Shown piece by piece: positions 1 to 9,817 of a DNA stretch of 17,193 nucleotides (position 1 is the stretch's first letter; each line of letters begins with the position of its first letter). The notes beneath the pieces are model-generated. The model saw only the letters and a program-made list of their open reading frames with translations. It made no database searches and was not told the DNA's origin. The position numbers and the translations under genes are program-made. Location: NCBI GenBank assembly GCA_023392205.1, contig JAEVZN010000357.1:1-17193 (forward strand), in the 5' to 3' direction. The stretch is from Pseudomonadota bacterium. GTDB taxonomy: Bacteria; Pseudomonadota; Alphaproteobacteria; Rhizobiales; Xanthobacteraceae.

Positions 1-605
1 GTGCAAGGGTCTTCGATGACCTGGCCACGGCCATGGCAGGCCGGACAGGTGCGCTCCAGTGTGAAAAAGCCCTGTGCGTGCCGCACGCGCCCCTGTCCGC
101 CGCAGGTCGAGCAGGTCTTGGGCCTTGTCCCGGCCTTGGCGCCACTGCCCGAACATGCTTCGCAGGTGACGGATGTGGGAATGCGGATCTCGGCGGTCTT
201 GCCGTAATAGGCATCCTCCAGTGTGATCTCCATGTTGTAGCGGAGATCGGCGCCGCGTTCGCGTCCGCTGGACTGGCGTCCGCGGGCGCCGGACATGCCG
301 AAGATGCCCTCGAAAATGTCCGAGAAGGTGGTGCCGAAATCGGCGCCGAAGCCATGCGGCCCGGCCGCGCCATTGCCCTGCTCGAAGGCGGCATGGCCGA
401 ACCGGTCATAGGCGGCGCGCTTGTCGCCGTCCTTGAGCACGTCATAGGCTTCGTTGATTTCCCTGAACTTGATCTCGCAGGTCGCATCGCCCGGATTGCG
501 ATCCGGATGCCATTGCATCGCGAGCTTGCGGAACGAGCTCTTGATCTCGCCGTCGCTGGCGGTACGCGAGACTTGGAGGGTTTCGTAATAGCAGGTCTTG
601 GACAT
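1..605 (-). CDS. dnaJ: Chaperone protein DnaJ (Hsp40), 5' part, cut by window edge
   Basis: Cytoplasmic co-chaperone that delivers unfolded clients to DnaK and stimulates its ATPase. Reading the minus strand gives about 201 residues. An N-terminal J domain (about 1-70) carries the HPD signature at residues 33-35 and the YDRFGH end. A Gly/Phe-rich stretch follows ([19 protein letters not shown]), then the start of a zinc-finger region with three CxxCxGxG motifs ([24 protein letters not shown]). A class I DnaJ has four such motifs and then a C-terminal client-binding domain; the rest lies beyond base 1. The start ATG at 605 has a good Shine-Dalgarno AGGGAAG just upstream. It lies 221 bases downstream of dnaK on the same strand with no promoter I could recognise in between, so co-transcription with dnaK is likely. 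The family call is very secure. Confidence 0.96.
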   Translation of the reverse strand, partial: MSKTCYYETLQVSRTASDGEIKSSFRKLAMQWHPDRNPGDATCEIKFREINEAYDVLKDGDKRAAYDRFGHAAFEQGNGAAGPHGFGADFGTTFSDIFEGIFGMSGARGRQSSGRERGADLRYNMEITLEDAYYGKTAEIRIPTSVTCEACSGSGAKAGTRPKTCSTCGGQGRVRHAQGFFTLERTCPACHGRGQVIEDPC

Positions 606-705
606 CGAGCTTCCCTACGCGAGAGCGAAAGACGCGCAGCGTTGCCGCGACTGATGCCTGTTCCCTCTGTCCGTTTGGGGGAGGGTGAATGAGAGGAAAC
701 GAGCA

Positions 706-779
706 GGGATCGGGGAATTGGCGAAGACCGCCCCGATCCCGATTGCCTGGCAGCCGACCTCCCCCGCTAGGGGGGAGGT
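706..779. repeat. Double hairpin, REP-like GC-rich element between dnaK and dnaJ
   Basis: Two perfect inverted repeats lie in the 221-base dnaK-dnaJ spacer. The first has a 10-base stem (706-715 GGGATCGGGG with 731-740) and a 15-base loop. The second has a 9-base stem (757-765 ACCTCCCCC with 771-779) and a 5-base loop. A further G-run (676-685) lies on the dnaJ side. Neither hairpin is followed by a T-run in the direction of transcription, so these do not look like intrinsic terminators. GGGGAGGT-type palindromes of this kind are common as dispersed intergenic elements in Rhizobiales genomes. The element could lower dnaJ relative to dnaK by partial termination or by RNA processing; that is inference. 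Confidence 0.6.
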
Positions 780-826
780 GAACCGATTATGTGGCATGCC
801 CATGGGCAAACCCGGGGTCCGGACGA

Positions 827-2746
<1,920 letters not shown>

Positions 2747-2891
2747 TTTTTTACATTCCTCTCTTCCTGGCAGATCGGCCGGGCCCAATGCCGGCACCCG
2801 AACGGACAATGCAAAGCGGGGTCAACACCGCCGACGTCCTAAAATCCGACCCCCTGATATGTTGGTTCGCCACAGCCCTGCGGCGCCATGG

Positions 2892-2922
2892 CTCATATAC
2901 GAGTGAGCCCTATGGCCGCAAG
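2892..2922 (-). promoter_or_regulatory. Sigma-32-type heat-shock promoter for dnaK
   Basis: On the minus strand, CTTG (2922-2919) is followed after exactly 17 bases by CGTATATGAG (2901-2892). The published alphaproteobacterial RpoH consensus is CTTG-N17/18-CYTATNTNNG; only the Y position differs. The predicted transcript start is near 2885, about 140 bases before the dnaK ATG. An inverted repeat (GGCTCA 2890-2895, TGAGCC 2904-2909) overlaps the -10 box. The match is seen in the sequence; the function is inferred. Confidence 0.72.
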
Positions 2923-3002
2923 GACTGACAGGGCCCAGCGCCCGGCCGGACGCGTGAATTTGCCTTGCCCGGTCCGGACTTGCGGCCGCCGGCCGCCCGG
3001 AC

Positions 3003-3656
3003 CTAGCGCCGTGATGGCCCGATCTCGTCGGGAGAGCGGCCCGGCCGTGCGCGATAGACCGGCAGCGACCAGCCGAACTTCAGCGCCAGACCGCGAATAA
3101 CGAGACAGACCGAGAACCCTGCGAGCAGCGCCAGCGCACCCGGCGCACCGGCATGCAGCACCGCGACATACGTGCCCGCCCCGGCCAGGGCTGCGGTCGC
3201 ATAGACTTCACGGCGCAGGATGATCGGCACCTCGCCACCCAGCACATCGCGAACGATGCCGCCGAATGTGGCGGTGATCACCCCCATCACCACCGCGATG
3301 AACCAGCCGGTCCCGGCCAGCAGAGCGGTGGCGGCTCCGGCGGCGCAGAAGAAGGACAGGCCGACCGCATCGAGCCAGAGCAGCACCCGGTAGCGCGATT
3401 CCGGGACATGGGCGGTGAAAAACACCAGCAGGGCCACCCCGACACAGACCGCGACATAGACCGGCTCGCGCACCCAGAAGACCGGCTGTACCCCGAGTAC
3501 CAGATCGCGCAGGGTGCCGCCGCCTATACCGGTGACCGTCGCCAGCAATGCGAAGCCCACCAGGTCCATCTGCTTGCGGGAGGCGACCAGCGCCCCCGAC
3601 ACCGCGAACACCGCCACTCCCGCAAGGTCGGCGACACCTATGACCGTGGAAATCAT
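3003..3656 (-). CDS. TRIC / UPF0126 family membrane protein (YicG-like cation channel)
   Basis: A 217-residue inner-membrane protein with about seven hydrophobic segments. It matches the UPF0126 family, whose bacterial members are trimeric intracellular cation (TRIC) channel homologues that conduct mainly K+. The family's internal duplication is visible: the first half has a glycine-rich kink ending in GIGGGTLRDLVLG, and the second half repeats it as TFGGIVRDVLGGEVPIILRREVYA. The length is normal for the family. I chose the ATG at 3656 because MISTVIGVADLAGVAVFAVSG begins at the first membrane helix. The frame stays open upstream to 3767, but that extension is polar, Arg-rich and unlike the family. 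It lies upstream of dnaK on the same strand, but dnaK has its own promoter in the 256-base gap. The physiological role in this organism is unknown. Confidence 0.88.
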   Translation of the reverse strand: MISTVIGVADLAGVAVFAVSGALVASRKQMDLVGFALLATVTGIGGGTLRDLVLGVQPVFWVREPVYVAVCVGVALLVFFTAHVPESRYRVLLWLDAVGLSFFCAAGAATALLAGTGWFIAVVMGVITATFGGIVRDVLGGEVPIILRREVYATAALAGAGTYVAVLHAGAPGALALLAGFSVCLVIRGLALKFGWSLPVYRARPGRSPDEIGPSRR

Positions 3657-3849
3657 CGCATCGTGATCCGGCTGGCCGTCCCGGCGGGTCCACAACCATG
3701 GCCCGCGCCTTCCACCGGCCATGTTTGATGGTAAAGCTTCGACACCGGACCCCATCCGCCCCGGCAAGCCGGAATACCATTTCGCCCCAGCCGGAAGCCA
3801 TGCGCTTTCGCGCCTGTCTTACGTCTCGATTGAACGGTCTTTCCGACGC

Positions 3850-4824
3850 ATGATCTTATCCCGTCTGTTTTCGATTGCATTGCTGCTGGCATTTGCACTG
3901 CTGGCCAGGCCGGCCACGGCCGAGACCGTTTACCCGGTGGGCTCGCAGATCGGCCTCACGCCACCGGCGGGAATGACGGTGAGCGAAGCATTTCCCGGCT
4001 TCGAGGACCGCGAGCGCAAGGCCGCGATCCTGATCGCGCAATTGCCCGGACCAGCCTATGAGCAATTTCTCAAGGCGATGAGCGCCGGGGCCATCAACAT
4101 CCCCGGCGTCAGCAATGCCAAGCGCGAGATCCTGCTGACCGAAGGCGGCGCCGCCCATCTGGTCGTGGGCGATCAGGAAACCGAAGGCGTCAAGCTGAAG
4201 AAATGGCTGATGATCACCCGCCGCACGGTCGCAAGTCATGACAGCGACGTGGCCCTGGCCTTCGTCATCACCGCACAGGTGCCCGAGGAGGCCAGCGATG
4301 CCTATCCCGACGCCGAGATCCGCAAGGCACTGGGCTCGGTCGCCTTGCGGCCGGGCGTTCCGCCGGAAGAAATCCTCGACCAGATGCCGTTCAAGGTGAC
4401 CGATCTCGCAAAATTCGAAGGCGTGCGCTCGCTGTTGCCCGGCCGCGCCCTGATGCTGACCGAACGCCCGGCGCATGTCGATGTCGCGCCGACCGATCCG
4501 GTGCTGATGATTTCCATCGGTGGCGGCGCCCCCTCGCAGCCGGATCAGCGGGCGACCTTCTCGCAGGAAATCCTGCGCAACATACAGGGCTACAAGAATC
4601 TGAAGCTGGTCTTTGCCGAAGCGATGCGGATCGGCGGCCAGCCCGGCTACGAAGTGCGGCTCGAAGGCCAGTCGGCCGACACCGACCGCGAGGTCACGAT
4701 CGTTCAATGGACGAGATTCAGCGCCGGCGGCTTCATCCGGGTGGTGGGCGTCTCGCCGCGCGAGCAATGGCTTGACAATTTCCCACGCTTCCGCGCCGTC
4801 CGCGACGGCATCGACACGCGCTAG
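3850..4824 (+). CDS. Exported protein of unknown function, possible two-domain PsbP/DUF1795-like fold
   Basis: I do not recognise this 324-residue protein by name. Residues 1-24 (MILSRLFSIALLLAFALLARPATA, then E) form a clear signal peptide with an AxA cleavage site and no lipobox cysteine, so the mature protein should be periplasmic. The two halves look alike. Each starts with a pattern resembling LTPPAGMTVSEAFPGF, continues through strand-like segments that contain a KW or QW-type motif (KKWLMITRR, VQWTRF), and ends with a short helix (DAEIRKALGSV; FRAVRDGID). That pattern recalls PsbP/DUF1795-type folds, but this is my inference. The start is set by the signal peptide; no strong Shine-Dalgarno is visible. 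The gene is divergent from the TRIC gene and convergent with grpE. It contains no chaperone or enzyme motif I can identify. Confidence 0.8.
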   Translation: MILSRLFSIALLLAFALLARPATAETVYPVGSQIGLTPPAGMTVSEAFPGFEDRERKAAILIAQLPGPAYEQFLKAMSAGAINIPGVSNAKREILLTEGGAAHLVVGDQETEGVKLKKWLMITRRTVASHDSDVALAFVITAQVPEEASDAYPDAEIRKALGSVALRPGVPPEEILDQMPFKVTDLAKFEGVRSLLPGRALMLTERPAHVDVAPTDPVLMISIGGGAPSQPDQRATFSQEILRNIQGYKNLKLVFAEAMRIGGQPGYEVRLEGQSADTDREVTIVQWTRFSAGGFIRVVGVSPREQWLDNFPRFRAVRDGIDTR

Positions 4825-4840
4825 ATGCGCCGGGGGCGCG

Positions 4841-4869
4841 TTATGCTGCGCAACATGACCGCAGCATAA
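4841..4869. terminator. Perfect inverted repeat between converging genes, likely bidirectional terminator or 3' stabiliser
   Basis: TTATGCTGCG (4841-4850) and CGCAGCATAA (4860-4869) form a perfect 10-base stem with a 9-base loop. It lies 17 bases after the exported-protein stop and 26 bases beyond the grpE stop. The stem ends in A/T pairs, but no T-run of five or more follows on either strand, so termination is likely but would be imperfect. Confidence 0.6.
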
Positions 4870-4894
4870 ATCCCCCGCTTCGGCGATCTAGATC

Positions 4895-5503
4895 CTACTT
4901 TTCATTCGGATTCTCGCCGCCGCCCGATTCTGCGGACGCGCCCGCAGTCGCTTTCGGGCCGCCCTTGGCAACGGCCACCAGCGCCGGCCGCAGGATGCGC
5001 TCGCCGATCACATAGCCCGGCTGCACCACCTGCACCACGCTCCCGGAGGGCACGGAGGGGTCCGGCACCTCGTACATGGCCTGATGCAGGTTTGGGTCGA
5101 ATTTCTCGCCCAGCGGCTCGATCTTGCGCACCCCATTCTTTTCAAGAGCCTTGAGAAGATCGCGCTCGGTCAGTTCCACGCCTTCGATCAGGGCGGAAAT
5201 GGCCGCATCCTCGCCGCTGCGCAGCTCGGGGCCGACCGCTTCCAGCGCGCGGCGGAAATTGTCGACCACGCTGACGATATCGCGCGCAAAGCCCGCGATC
5301 CCGTATTGCCGGGCATCGGCGACCTCACGCTCGGTGCGTTTGCGCAGATTTTCCATATCGGCAAGAGTGCGCAGCAGCCGGTTCTTCATCTCGGCCGCTT
5401 CGTCGACCAGAAATGACGGGTCGACGTAAGGCTTTGAGACCTTCGCCTCGCCGGGATTGTCCGTCTCGGGCTCCGTCGCGTCGGGGCGTGGCGTATCGTT
5501 CAT
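4895..5503 (-). CDS. grpE: Nucleotide exchange factor GrpE
   Basis: GrpE releases ADP from DnaK and so resets the chaperone cycle. The 202-residue product has the family layout: an acidic disordered N-terminus, then a long coiled coil with DEAAEMKNRLLRTLADMENLRKRTEREV (roughly residues 34-61) and FARDIVSVVDNFRRALE. A C-terminal beta-wing domain follows, including GEKFDPNLHQAMYEVPDP and VVQVVQPGYVIGERILRPALVAVAKG, with a Gly/Ser/Pro-rich tail. The ATG at 5503 is preceded by a GGACGGAC-like Shine-Dalgarno. It is 89 bases downstream of hrcA on the same strand, and that gap holds a sigma-32-like promoter, so grpE can probably be induced by heat apart from hrcA. Identity is secure. Confidence 0.98.
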   Translation of the reverse strand: MNDTPRPDATEPETDNPGEAKVSKPYVDPSFLVDEAAEMKNRLLRTLADMENLRKRTEREVADARQYGIAGFARDIVSVVDNFRRALEAVGPELRSGEDAAISALIEGVELTERDLLKALEKNGVRKIEPLGEKFDPNLHQAMYEVPDPSVPSGSVVQVVQPGYVIGERILRPALVAVAKGGPKATAGASAESGGGENPNEK

Positions 5504-5540
5504 CGCGTCCGTCCAATACCAGTTCTGCCGGTGATGGCCT

Positions 5541-5572
5541 CCGATATCAGAATTCTGCGCAGAAAAATCAAG
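5541..5572 (-). promoter_or_regulatory. Sigma-32-type heat-shock promoter for grpE
   Basis: On the minus strand, CTTG (5572-5569) is followed after 18 bases by CTGATATCGG (5550-5541). It matches the alphaproteobacterial RpoH consensus CTTG-N17/18-CYTATNTNNG at every defined position except one T. The predicted start near 5535 gives a leader of about 30 bases before the grpE ATG. A 10-base palindrome, CAGAATTCTG (5548-5557), lies next to the -10 box. The site fills the hrcA-grpE gap. Confidence 0.68.
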
Positions 5573-5592
5573 TTTCGGGCCGGGGATGTCAG

Positions 5593-6672
5593 TTAGCCCG
5601 AGAGAATCCGCGACACGACCTTGGCGGTGTAATCGACCATCGGAATCACCCGCGCATAATTCAGCCTTGTCGGGCCGATCACGCCCAGCACACCGACGAT
5701 GCGGCCGGCGGAATCCCGGTAGGGCGCGATGATGGTGGAGGAACCGGACAGGGAAAACAGCTTGTTCTCCGATCCGATGAAAATGCGCACGCCGTCGGCG
5801 CGCTCCGCACGGCCGAGCAGATCGATCACCTCGCGGCGGGTTTCCAGATCGTCGAACAGCAGACGCACCCGCTCCAGATCGTCCAGCGCCTTGAGATCGT
5901 CGAGCAGATGCGACTGTCCGCGCACGATCAGCTTGCGGTCGTCGCTGGCGCCGCCCGACCAGCTCGCCACGCCTGCGGTGACGATCTTCTGGGTCAGCTG
6001 ATCGAGTTCGGCCCTGCCGGCTTCCAGCGCCAGTTCGAGTTCCACACGCAATTCGCCGAGCGTCTTGCCGCGAATGCGCGAATTCAGAAAATTGGAGGCC
6101 TCGACCAGCGCCGAGGTCGGCAGGCCGGCGGGAATCGGCAGAATGCGGTTCTCGACCTGCCCGTCCTCCGCCACGAGTACGACCAGCGCCCGCTCCGGTT
6201 CCAGGCGGACGAATTCGACATGCTTGAGGACGACATCGAATTTCGCGGTCAGCACCACGCCGGCGGCGCGGGTCAGGCCCGACAGAAGGCCGGAGGCCTG
6301 GGTGAGCACATTCTCATAGGTCTGGCCGCGCCCGGCGACCTGCGCCTCGATCGCACGCTTGTCCACCTCGGTCAGGTCGCCGATCTGCATCAGCGCGTCG
6401 ACGAAAAAGCGCAGGCCGAGTTCGGTCGGTAGCCGCCCGGCCGAGGTGTGCGGGGCATAGATCAGGCCGAGCTGTTCGAGATCCGACATCACGTTGCGCA
6501 CGGAGGCGGGCGACAGCGAGACCTGCAGCAGGCGGGAAATATTGCGCGAGCCGACCGGTTCGCCGGTGGCCAGATAGCTTTCGACGATCTGGCGGAAGAT
6601 ATCCCGCGACCGGTCGCTCAATTGCAGGAGCGAGACCTGGGTCGATCCGATCGGTATGTCGTGAGACGCCAA
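5593..6672 (-). CDS. hrcA: Heat-inducible transcription repressor HrcA
   Basis: HrcA is a dimeric repressor that binds CIRCE operators, usually before groESL and in some bacteria dnaK, and is kept active by GroEL. The 359-residue product is full length. The N-terminal winged-helix region includes [32 protein letters not shown], the recognition segment [30 protein letters not shown], and FFVDALM. The C-terminal GAF-like domain includes [38 protein letters not shown] and the end [33 protein letters not shown] place the start at TTG 6672, giving MASHDIPIG and a good AGGGAG Shine-Dalgarno; no ATG is available near the conserved start, and an in-frame GTG at 6690 is an alternative. No CIRCE sequence was found by eye in this window. 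hrcA lies between the BT1 transporter and grpE, all on one strand. Confidence 0.97.
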   Translation of the reverse strand: MASHDIPIGSTQVSLLQLSDRSRDIFRQIVESYLATGEPVGSRNISRLLQVSLSPASVRNVMSDLEQLGLIYAPHTSAGRLPTELGLRFFVDALMQIGDLTEVDKRAIEAQVAGRGQTYENVLTQASGLLSGLTRAAGVVLTAKFDVVLKHVEFVRLEPERALVVLVAEDGQVENRILPIPAGLPTSALVEASNFLNSRIRGKTLGELRVELELALEAGRAELDQLTQKIVTAGVASWSGGASDDRKLIVRGQSHLLDDLKALDDLERVRLLFDDLETRREVIDLLGRAERADGVRIFIGSENKLFSLSGSSTIIAPYRDSAGRIVGVLGVIGPTRLNYARVIPMVDYTAKVVSRILSG

Positions 6673-6679
6673 TGCCAGA

Positions 6680-6685
6680 CTCCCT
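6680..6685 (-). promoter_or_regulatory. Ribosome binding site deciding the TTG start of hrcA
   Basis: AGGGAG on the minus strand lies 7 bases before TTG (6672-6670). The start matches the conserved HrcA N-terminus pattern ASHD...[10 protein letters not shown]. This supports TTG rather than the far-upstream, non-conserved in-frame ATG at 7092. Confidence 0.65.
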
Positions 6686-6758
6686 GCCACGCATAAACAC
6701 CTTGCAACGCAAGAGAATTGTCGATTGCGGCGGCGGATTGCAAGCGCTGCGATGCAGG

Positions 6759-8207
6759 TCAGACCTTGCGCCCGAACAGCAGGATGGCTCCGATCGGCAG
6801 CACGAAACCGAGAATCGTGGCGGCGATCAGCAGCCCGCCCAGTTCGCCGTAATCGCCACGCTGCACCTCGAAGGTCTGGTTGAGATATTTCGACTGCAAT
6901 TGCCCCGCCACCAGCGCCATGTTCATCAGCGAGGCCATCAGCGCGAACCAGGTCGCCCGGTGCCCCGGCGGGGCATAGAAGGCGATCAGGGTCAGAAGCG
7001 GGATCATACTGAGCTGCGCAAAGGGCGAGGCCGCCGCCGTATCGATGATGGCGATCGAGCGCGCGCCGAAACCGAAGGCCTGCTGCGTCCATTCATGCAG
7101 GCCGTAATAGAGTCCGAGGCTCGGCAGCGACAGGATCGAGCCGATGATCGCCAGCCAGAACAGCGTCTTGGTCACCGAATATTCGGTGAGTTGCTTGGCA
7201 AAGAACCACATGCCGAGGATCGCCAGCACCGCGCCGGTCTGGCGCAGCACGCCGTAAAACTGTTCGTCGAATTTCAGGATGTCGAGCGTCCACCAGAAAT
7301 AACCGTCGCCGACTGCCGGCGTCGCGCGGAAGGCGAAGATGATGATGGTGGTGTAGAGGATCGCCATCCGGCTCTTGTGATCGGTATCGCGGGTGACGAA
7401 GACCAGCATGGTGCAGATGACCCCCATCGAGATCGCAAAGATGATCTCCTGTCCGAACGGCACGCCGCTCAGCGCCACCGCCAGAACCACGGCCCCGAAG
7501 GCAAGTCCGCCACCGAGAATGCGCCAGTCGGTCGGCCGCCGCTCCGGCGTGCCTTCGCGAATGAGAAAGACCCCGGTCAGCGAGATTGCCGGGATGATCA
7601 GGCCCATCAGGAACACGGTCTCGCGCCCGTACCATCCGGCCAGCAGCCCGGACAGGCCGGCCACGGCGACGATCCCGGCCGACAGCGAGAGCCGGCCCAG
7701 GACCTGCACCATGCCGAGTTCGGAGCGCACCTGGTCGTCGGGCTTCGGTGCGCCGGTCTCGTCGACACGCGGCACCACCTCGGTCGACATCGCGTCGGCG
7801 ACGACGTCCTGGATCACGGTCCCAATCACGATCAGCAACGCGCCGAACACATACAGACGGTCCGGCGGCAGGAATTGCAGCCAGCCGCCGGCGGCGCCTG
7901 CCAGCGTAACCAGACCGCTGGCGGTAAAGATCGCGCCGATAAAAACATAAGCCCGACGCTGCGAGCCGAAAATCGGCACGGTGTCGACAAGTTCGCCGAA
8001 CACCATTTTGATGGTCCAGGGCAAGGTCAGCCAGACCGCGACCCCGGCCAGTTGCGCGGGCGAGAGCGTGAGCTGCTCCTTCACCCACATGTCGCGGGTG
8101 ACGTCGATCAGGCCCAGCGCCCCATAGGCGAAATAGACCATCAGCAGAGGCAGATAGGTGGGACGGAAAGCCCGGATCGGCTTCAGCAGATTGTCCAGAA
8201 ACCCCAT
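6759..8207 (-). CDS. BT1/folate-biopterin transporter family membrane protein (MFS superfamily)
   Basis: A 482-residue integral membrane protein with about twelve hydrophobic segments. The N-terminal half carries the folate-biopterin transporter pattern: [20 protein letters not shown], the loop [43 protein letters not shown] (the [18 protein letters not shown] core is at residues 63-80), then [13 protein letters not shown]. Members characterised in protozoa, cyanobacteria and plants move folates, pterins or S-adenosylmethionine; the substrate here cannot be read from the sequence. The ATG at 8207 has AGG 9 bases upstream. The gene sits between hrcA and rph, two genes often found as direct divergent neighbours in Rhizobiales. 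It probably shares transcription with hrcA, 86 bases downstream. Assignment to the transporter family is good, to the substrate none. Confidence 0.82.
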   Translation of the reverse strand: MGFLDNLLKPIRAFRPTYLPLLMVYFAYGALGLIDVTRDMWVKEQLTLSPAQLAGVAVWLTLPWTIKMVFGELVDTVPIFGSQRRAYVFIGAIFTASGLVTLAGAAGGWLQFLPPDRLYVFGALLIVIGTVIQDVVADAMSTEVVPRVDETGAPKPDDQVRSELGMVQVLGRLSLSAGIVAVAGLSGLLAGWYGRETVFLMGLIIPAISLTGVFLIREGTPERRPTDWRILGGGLAFGAVVLAVALSGVPFGQEIIFAISMGVICTMLVFVTRDTDHKSRMAILYTTIIIFAFRATPAVGDGYFWWTLDILKFDEQFYGVLRQTGAVLAILGMWFFAKQLTEYSVTKTLFWLAIIGSILSLPSLGLYYGLHEWTQQAFGFGARSIAIIDTAAASPFAQLSMIPLLTLIAFYAPPGHRATWFALMASLMNMALVAGQLQSKYLNQTFEVQRGDYGELGGLLIAATILGFVLPIGAILLFGRKV

Positions 8208-8246
8208 CGATCGCTGCCTGCCCCTGGCGAATCTGCCGACGCGCGC

Positions 8247-8275
8247 TTGAAGGTTGCGGCTGTGCCACCTAAAAG
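8247..8275 (+). promoter_or_regulatory. Candidate promoter for rph-rdgB
   Basis: TTGAAG (8247-8252) and TAAAAG (8270-8275) are spaced by 17 bases, each matching four of six positions of the housekeeping consensus, 57 bases before the rph ATG. The -35 box overlaps CTTG (8246-8249), but the downstream part matches the heat-shock -10 poorly. A weak prediction from spacing and position. Confidence 0.35.
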
Positions 8276-8331
8276 CCGGTCAGCCAAGGGCCAAAAAGGC
8301 CTTCGATCACAGCAGCAGCGAGGGGTACAGG

Positions 8332-9045
8332 ATGCGGCCAAGCCGACGGGCGCCGGACGAATTGCGCGGGGTTTCGCTCGAACGCAGCGTGGTGAAATAT
8401 GCGGAAGGGTCCTGCTTTGTGAAATTCGGCGAGACCCATGTCCTGGTCACTGCCACGCTGGAAGAGCGTCTGCCGCCCTGGCTGAAGGGTCAGGGCCGCG
8501 GCTGGGTCACAGCCGAATACGGCATGCTGCCGCGCGCCACGTCGGAGCGCACTCGCCGCGAGGCCTCGGCCGGCAAGCAGAGCGGCCGCACGGTGGAGAT
8601 CCAGCGGCTGATCGGCCGCTCGCTGCGCACGGTGGTCGATCTGGTCGCGCTCGGCGAGAAGCAGATCACCATCGATTGCGACGTGATCCAAGCCGATGGC
8701 GGCACCCGTACCGCGGCCATCACCGGCGGATGGGTCGCCCTGCATGATTGCCTGCAATGGATGAAGGCACGCAACATGCTGCGCGGCGAACCCTTGCGCG
8801 ATCATGTCGCCGCGATTTCCTGCGGCATCTACAAGACCACGCCGGTGCTCGATCTCGATTATGCCGAGGATTCGGAAGCCGACACGGATGCGAATTTCGT
8901 CATGACCGGCGCGGGCGGCATTATCGAGATCCAGGGGACTGCCGAGAAAGTCCCGTTCACCGAGCCGCAATTCCTGGAATTGCTGGCGCTTGCGCGCAAA
9001 GGCATCGGCAAGCTGGTCGATCTGCAGAAGATGGCCGTCACATGA
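8332..9045 (+). CDS. rph: Ribonuclease PH
   Basis: Phosphate-dependent 3'-5' exoribonuclease that trims tRNA 3' ends and degrades structured RNA; it works as a hexameric ring. The 237-residue product has the usual length. It begins [12 protein letters not shown] and carries [51 protein letters not shown], the phosphate-binding [19 protein letters not shown], and [18 protein letters not shown], all typical of RNase PH rather than PNPase. I chose the ATG at 8332: it has an AGGGG Shine-Dalgarno and gives the family N terminus, whereas the ATG at 8254 adds 26 residues that do not fit. Its stop overlaps the rdgB start (ATGA at 9042-9045), so the two are translationally coupled. It is divergent from the BT1 transporter. 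Confidence 0.97.
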   Translation: MRPSRRAPDELRGVSLERSVVKYAEGSCFVKFGETHVLVTATLEERLPPWLKGQGRGWVTAEYGMLPRATSERTRREASAGKQSGRTVEIQRLIGRSLRTVVDLVALGEKQITIDCDVIQADGGTRTAAITGGWVALHDCLQWMKARNMLRGEPLRDHVAAISCGIYKTTPVLDLDYAEDSEADTDANFVMTGAGGIIEIQGTAEKVPFTEPQFLELLALARKGIGKLVDLQKMAVT

Positions 9046-9695
9046 TGGAAGCCCGCCATCGCCCGCTGACCGGCAAGGTCGTGATCGCCACGCATAATTC
9101 CGGCAAGCTGCGCGAGATGCGCGAATTGCTGGCGCTGTATGGCGTCGAGGCGGTGTCGGCCGGCGATCTCGGTTTGCCGGAGCCGGAAGAAACCGGCGCG
9201 AGCTTTGCCGAAAACGCCGCCATCAAGGCGACGGCTGCGGCGAATGCCGCGAACCTGCCCGCCTTCGCCGACGATTCCGGCCTCGTCGTCGATGCGCTGG
9301 GCGGGTCGCCCGGCATTCACTCGGCGCGCTGGGCCGGCTCGGACAAGAACTTCGCCCGCGCGATGGAAGTGATCCATTCCATGCTGTCCGATCACGGCGC
9401 GACCAAGCCGGCCTTGCGCACGGCGCATTTCGTGTCGGCTCTGTGCATTGCCTGGCCGGACGGCCATCTGGAGGAATTCGAAGCGATTGTCGAAGGCACG
9501 CTGGTCTGGCCGCCGCGCGGCGACAAGGGTTTCGGTTACGATCCGATGTTCCTGCCCGACGGCCATGACCGCACCTTCGGGGAGATGACCTCCGACGAGA
9601 AACATGGTCTGCCGCCGCATGGCGAGGGCCTGTCGCATCGCGCGCGTGCCTTCATGCAGTTGGCCGAAGCGTGCCTCGGCAAAACCGGCGGCTGA
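9042..9695 (+). CDS. rdgB: XTP/dITP diphosphatase (RdgB/HAM1 family)
   Basis: House-cleaning enzyme that hydrolyses dITP, XTP and ITP to monophosphates, keeping deaminated purines out of DNA and RNA. The 217-residue product has the nucleotide-binding motif THNSGK at residues 17-22. It also has [34 protein letters not shown] (metal-binding acidic residues) and SARWAG. Further on come [15 protein letters not shown] and the SHRARAF end, all family hallmarks. The start ATG at 9042 overlaps the rph stop by four bases; a second ATG at 9045 is in the same frame. Coupling to rph is conserved in Rhizobiales. A 135-base AT-richer gap separates it from hemW. Confidence 0.97.
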   Translation: MMEARHRPLTGKVVIATHNSGKLREMRELLALYGVEAVSAGDLGLPEPEETGASFAENAAIKATAAANAANLPAFADDSGLVVDALGGSPGIHSARWAGSDKNFARAMEVIHSMLSDHGATKPALRTAHFVSALCIAWPDGHLEEFEAIVEGTLVWPPRGDKGFGYDPMFLPDGHDRTFGEMTSDEKHGLPPHGEGLSHRARAFMQLAEACLGKTGG

Positions 9696-9817
9696 AGCTG
9701 TCGCGCCGGACGGGGATCAGCGCTGCAACGCAGACACGCGTTAACTATTTGACCGTCTAAATCGTTACAATTTTAGCGATCGCAGCCTTACCGCTGGCCG
9801 GATTGGGCGCCACGACC

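Noticed and set aside
757..779. Intrinsic terminator between dnaK and dnaJ
   Set aside because: The stem is strong but no T-run follows on the minus strand, so I list it as a repeat element instead.
3856..4767. A 303-codon minus-strand frame opposite the exported protein
   Set aside because: The plus-strand frame has a signal peptide and natural composition; the minus frame is His/Arg/Gln-rich shadow sequence.
4885..4894. Ten-base palindrome GATCTAGATC near the grpE end
   Set aside because: Too short and isolated to support a function beyond chance.
6673..7092. N-terminal extension of hrcA to an ATG at 7092
   Set aside because: The extension overlaps the transporter gene, has no HrcA similarity, and the TTG at 6672 has a good Shine-Dalgarno and gives the expected N terminus.
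8246..8277. Heat-shock promoter upstream of rph
   Set aside because: CTTG is present, but with an 18-base spacer the following CCTAAAAGCC misses three defined positions; a weak housekeeping promoter explains it as well.
6672..8747. A 691-codon plus-strand frame across the BT1 transporter and into rph
   Set aside because: Antisense to the transporter and out of frame with rph; Arg/Gln/His-rich with no domain, while the opposite frame is a clear membrane protein.
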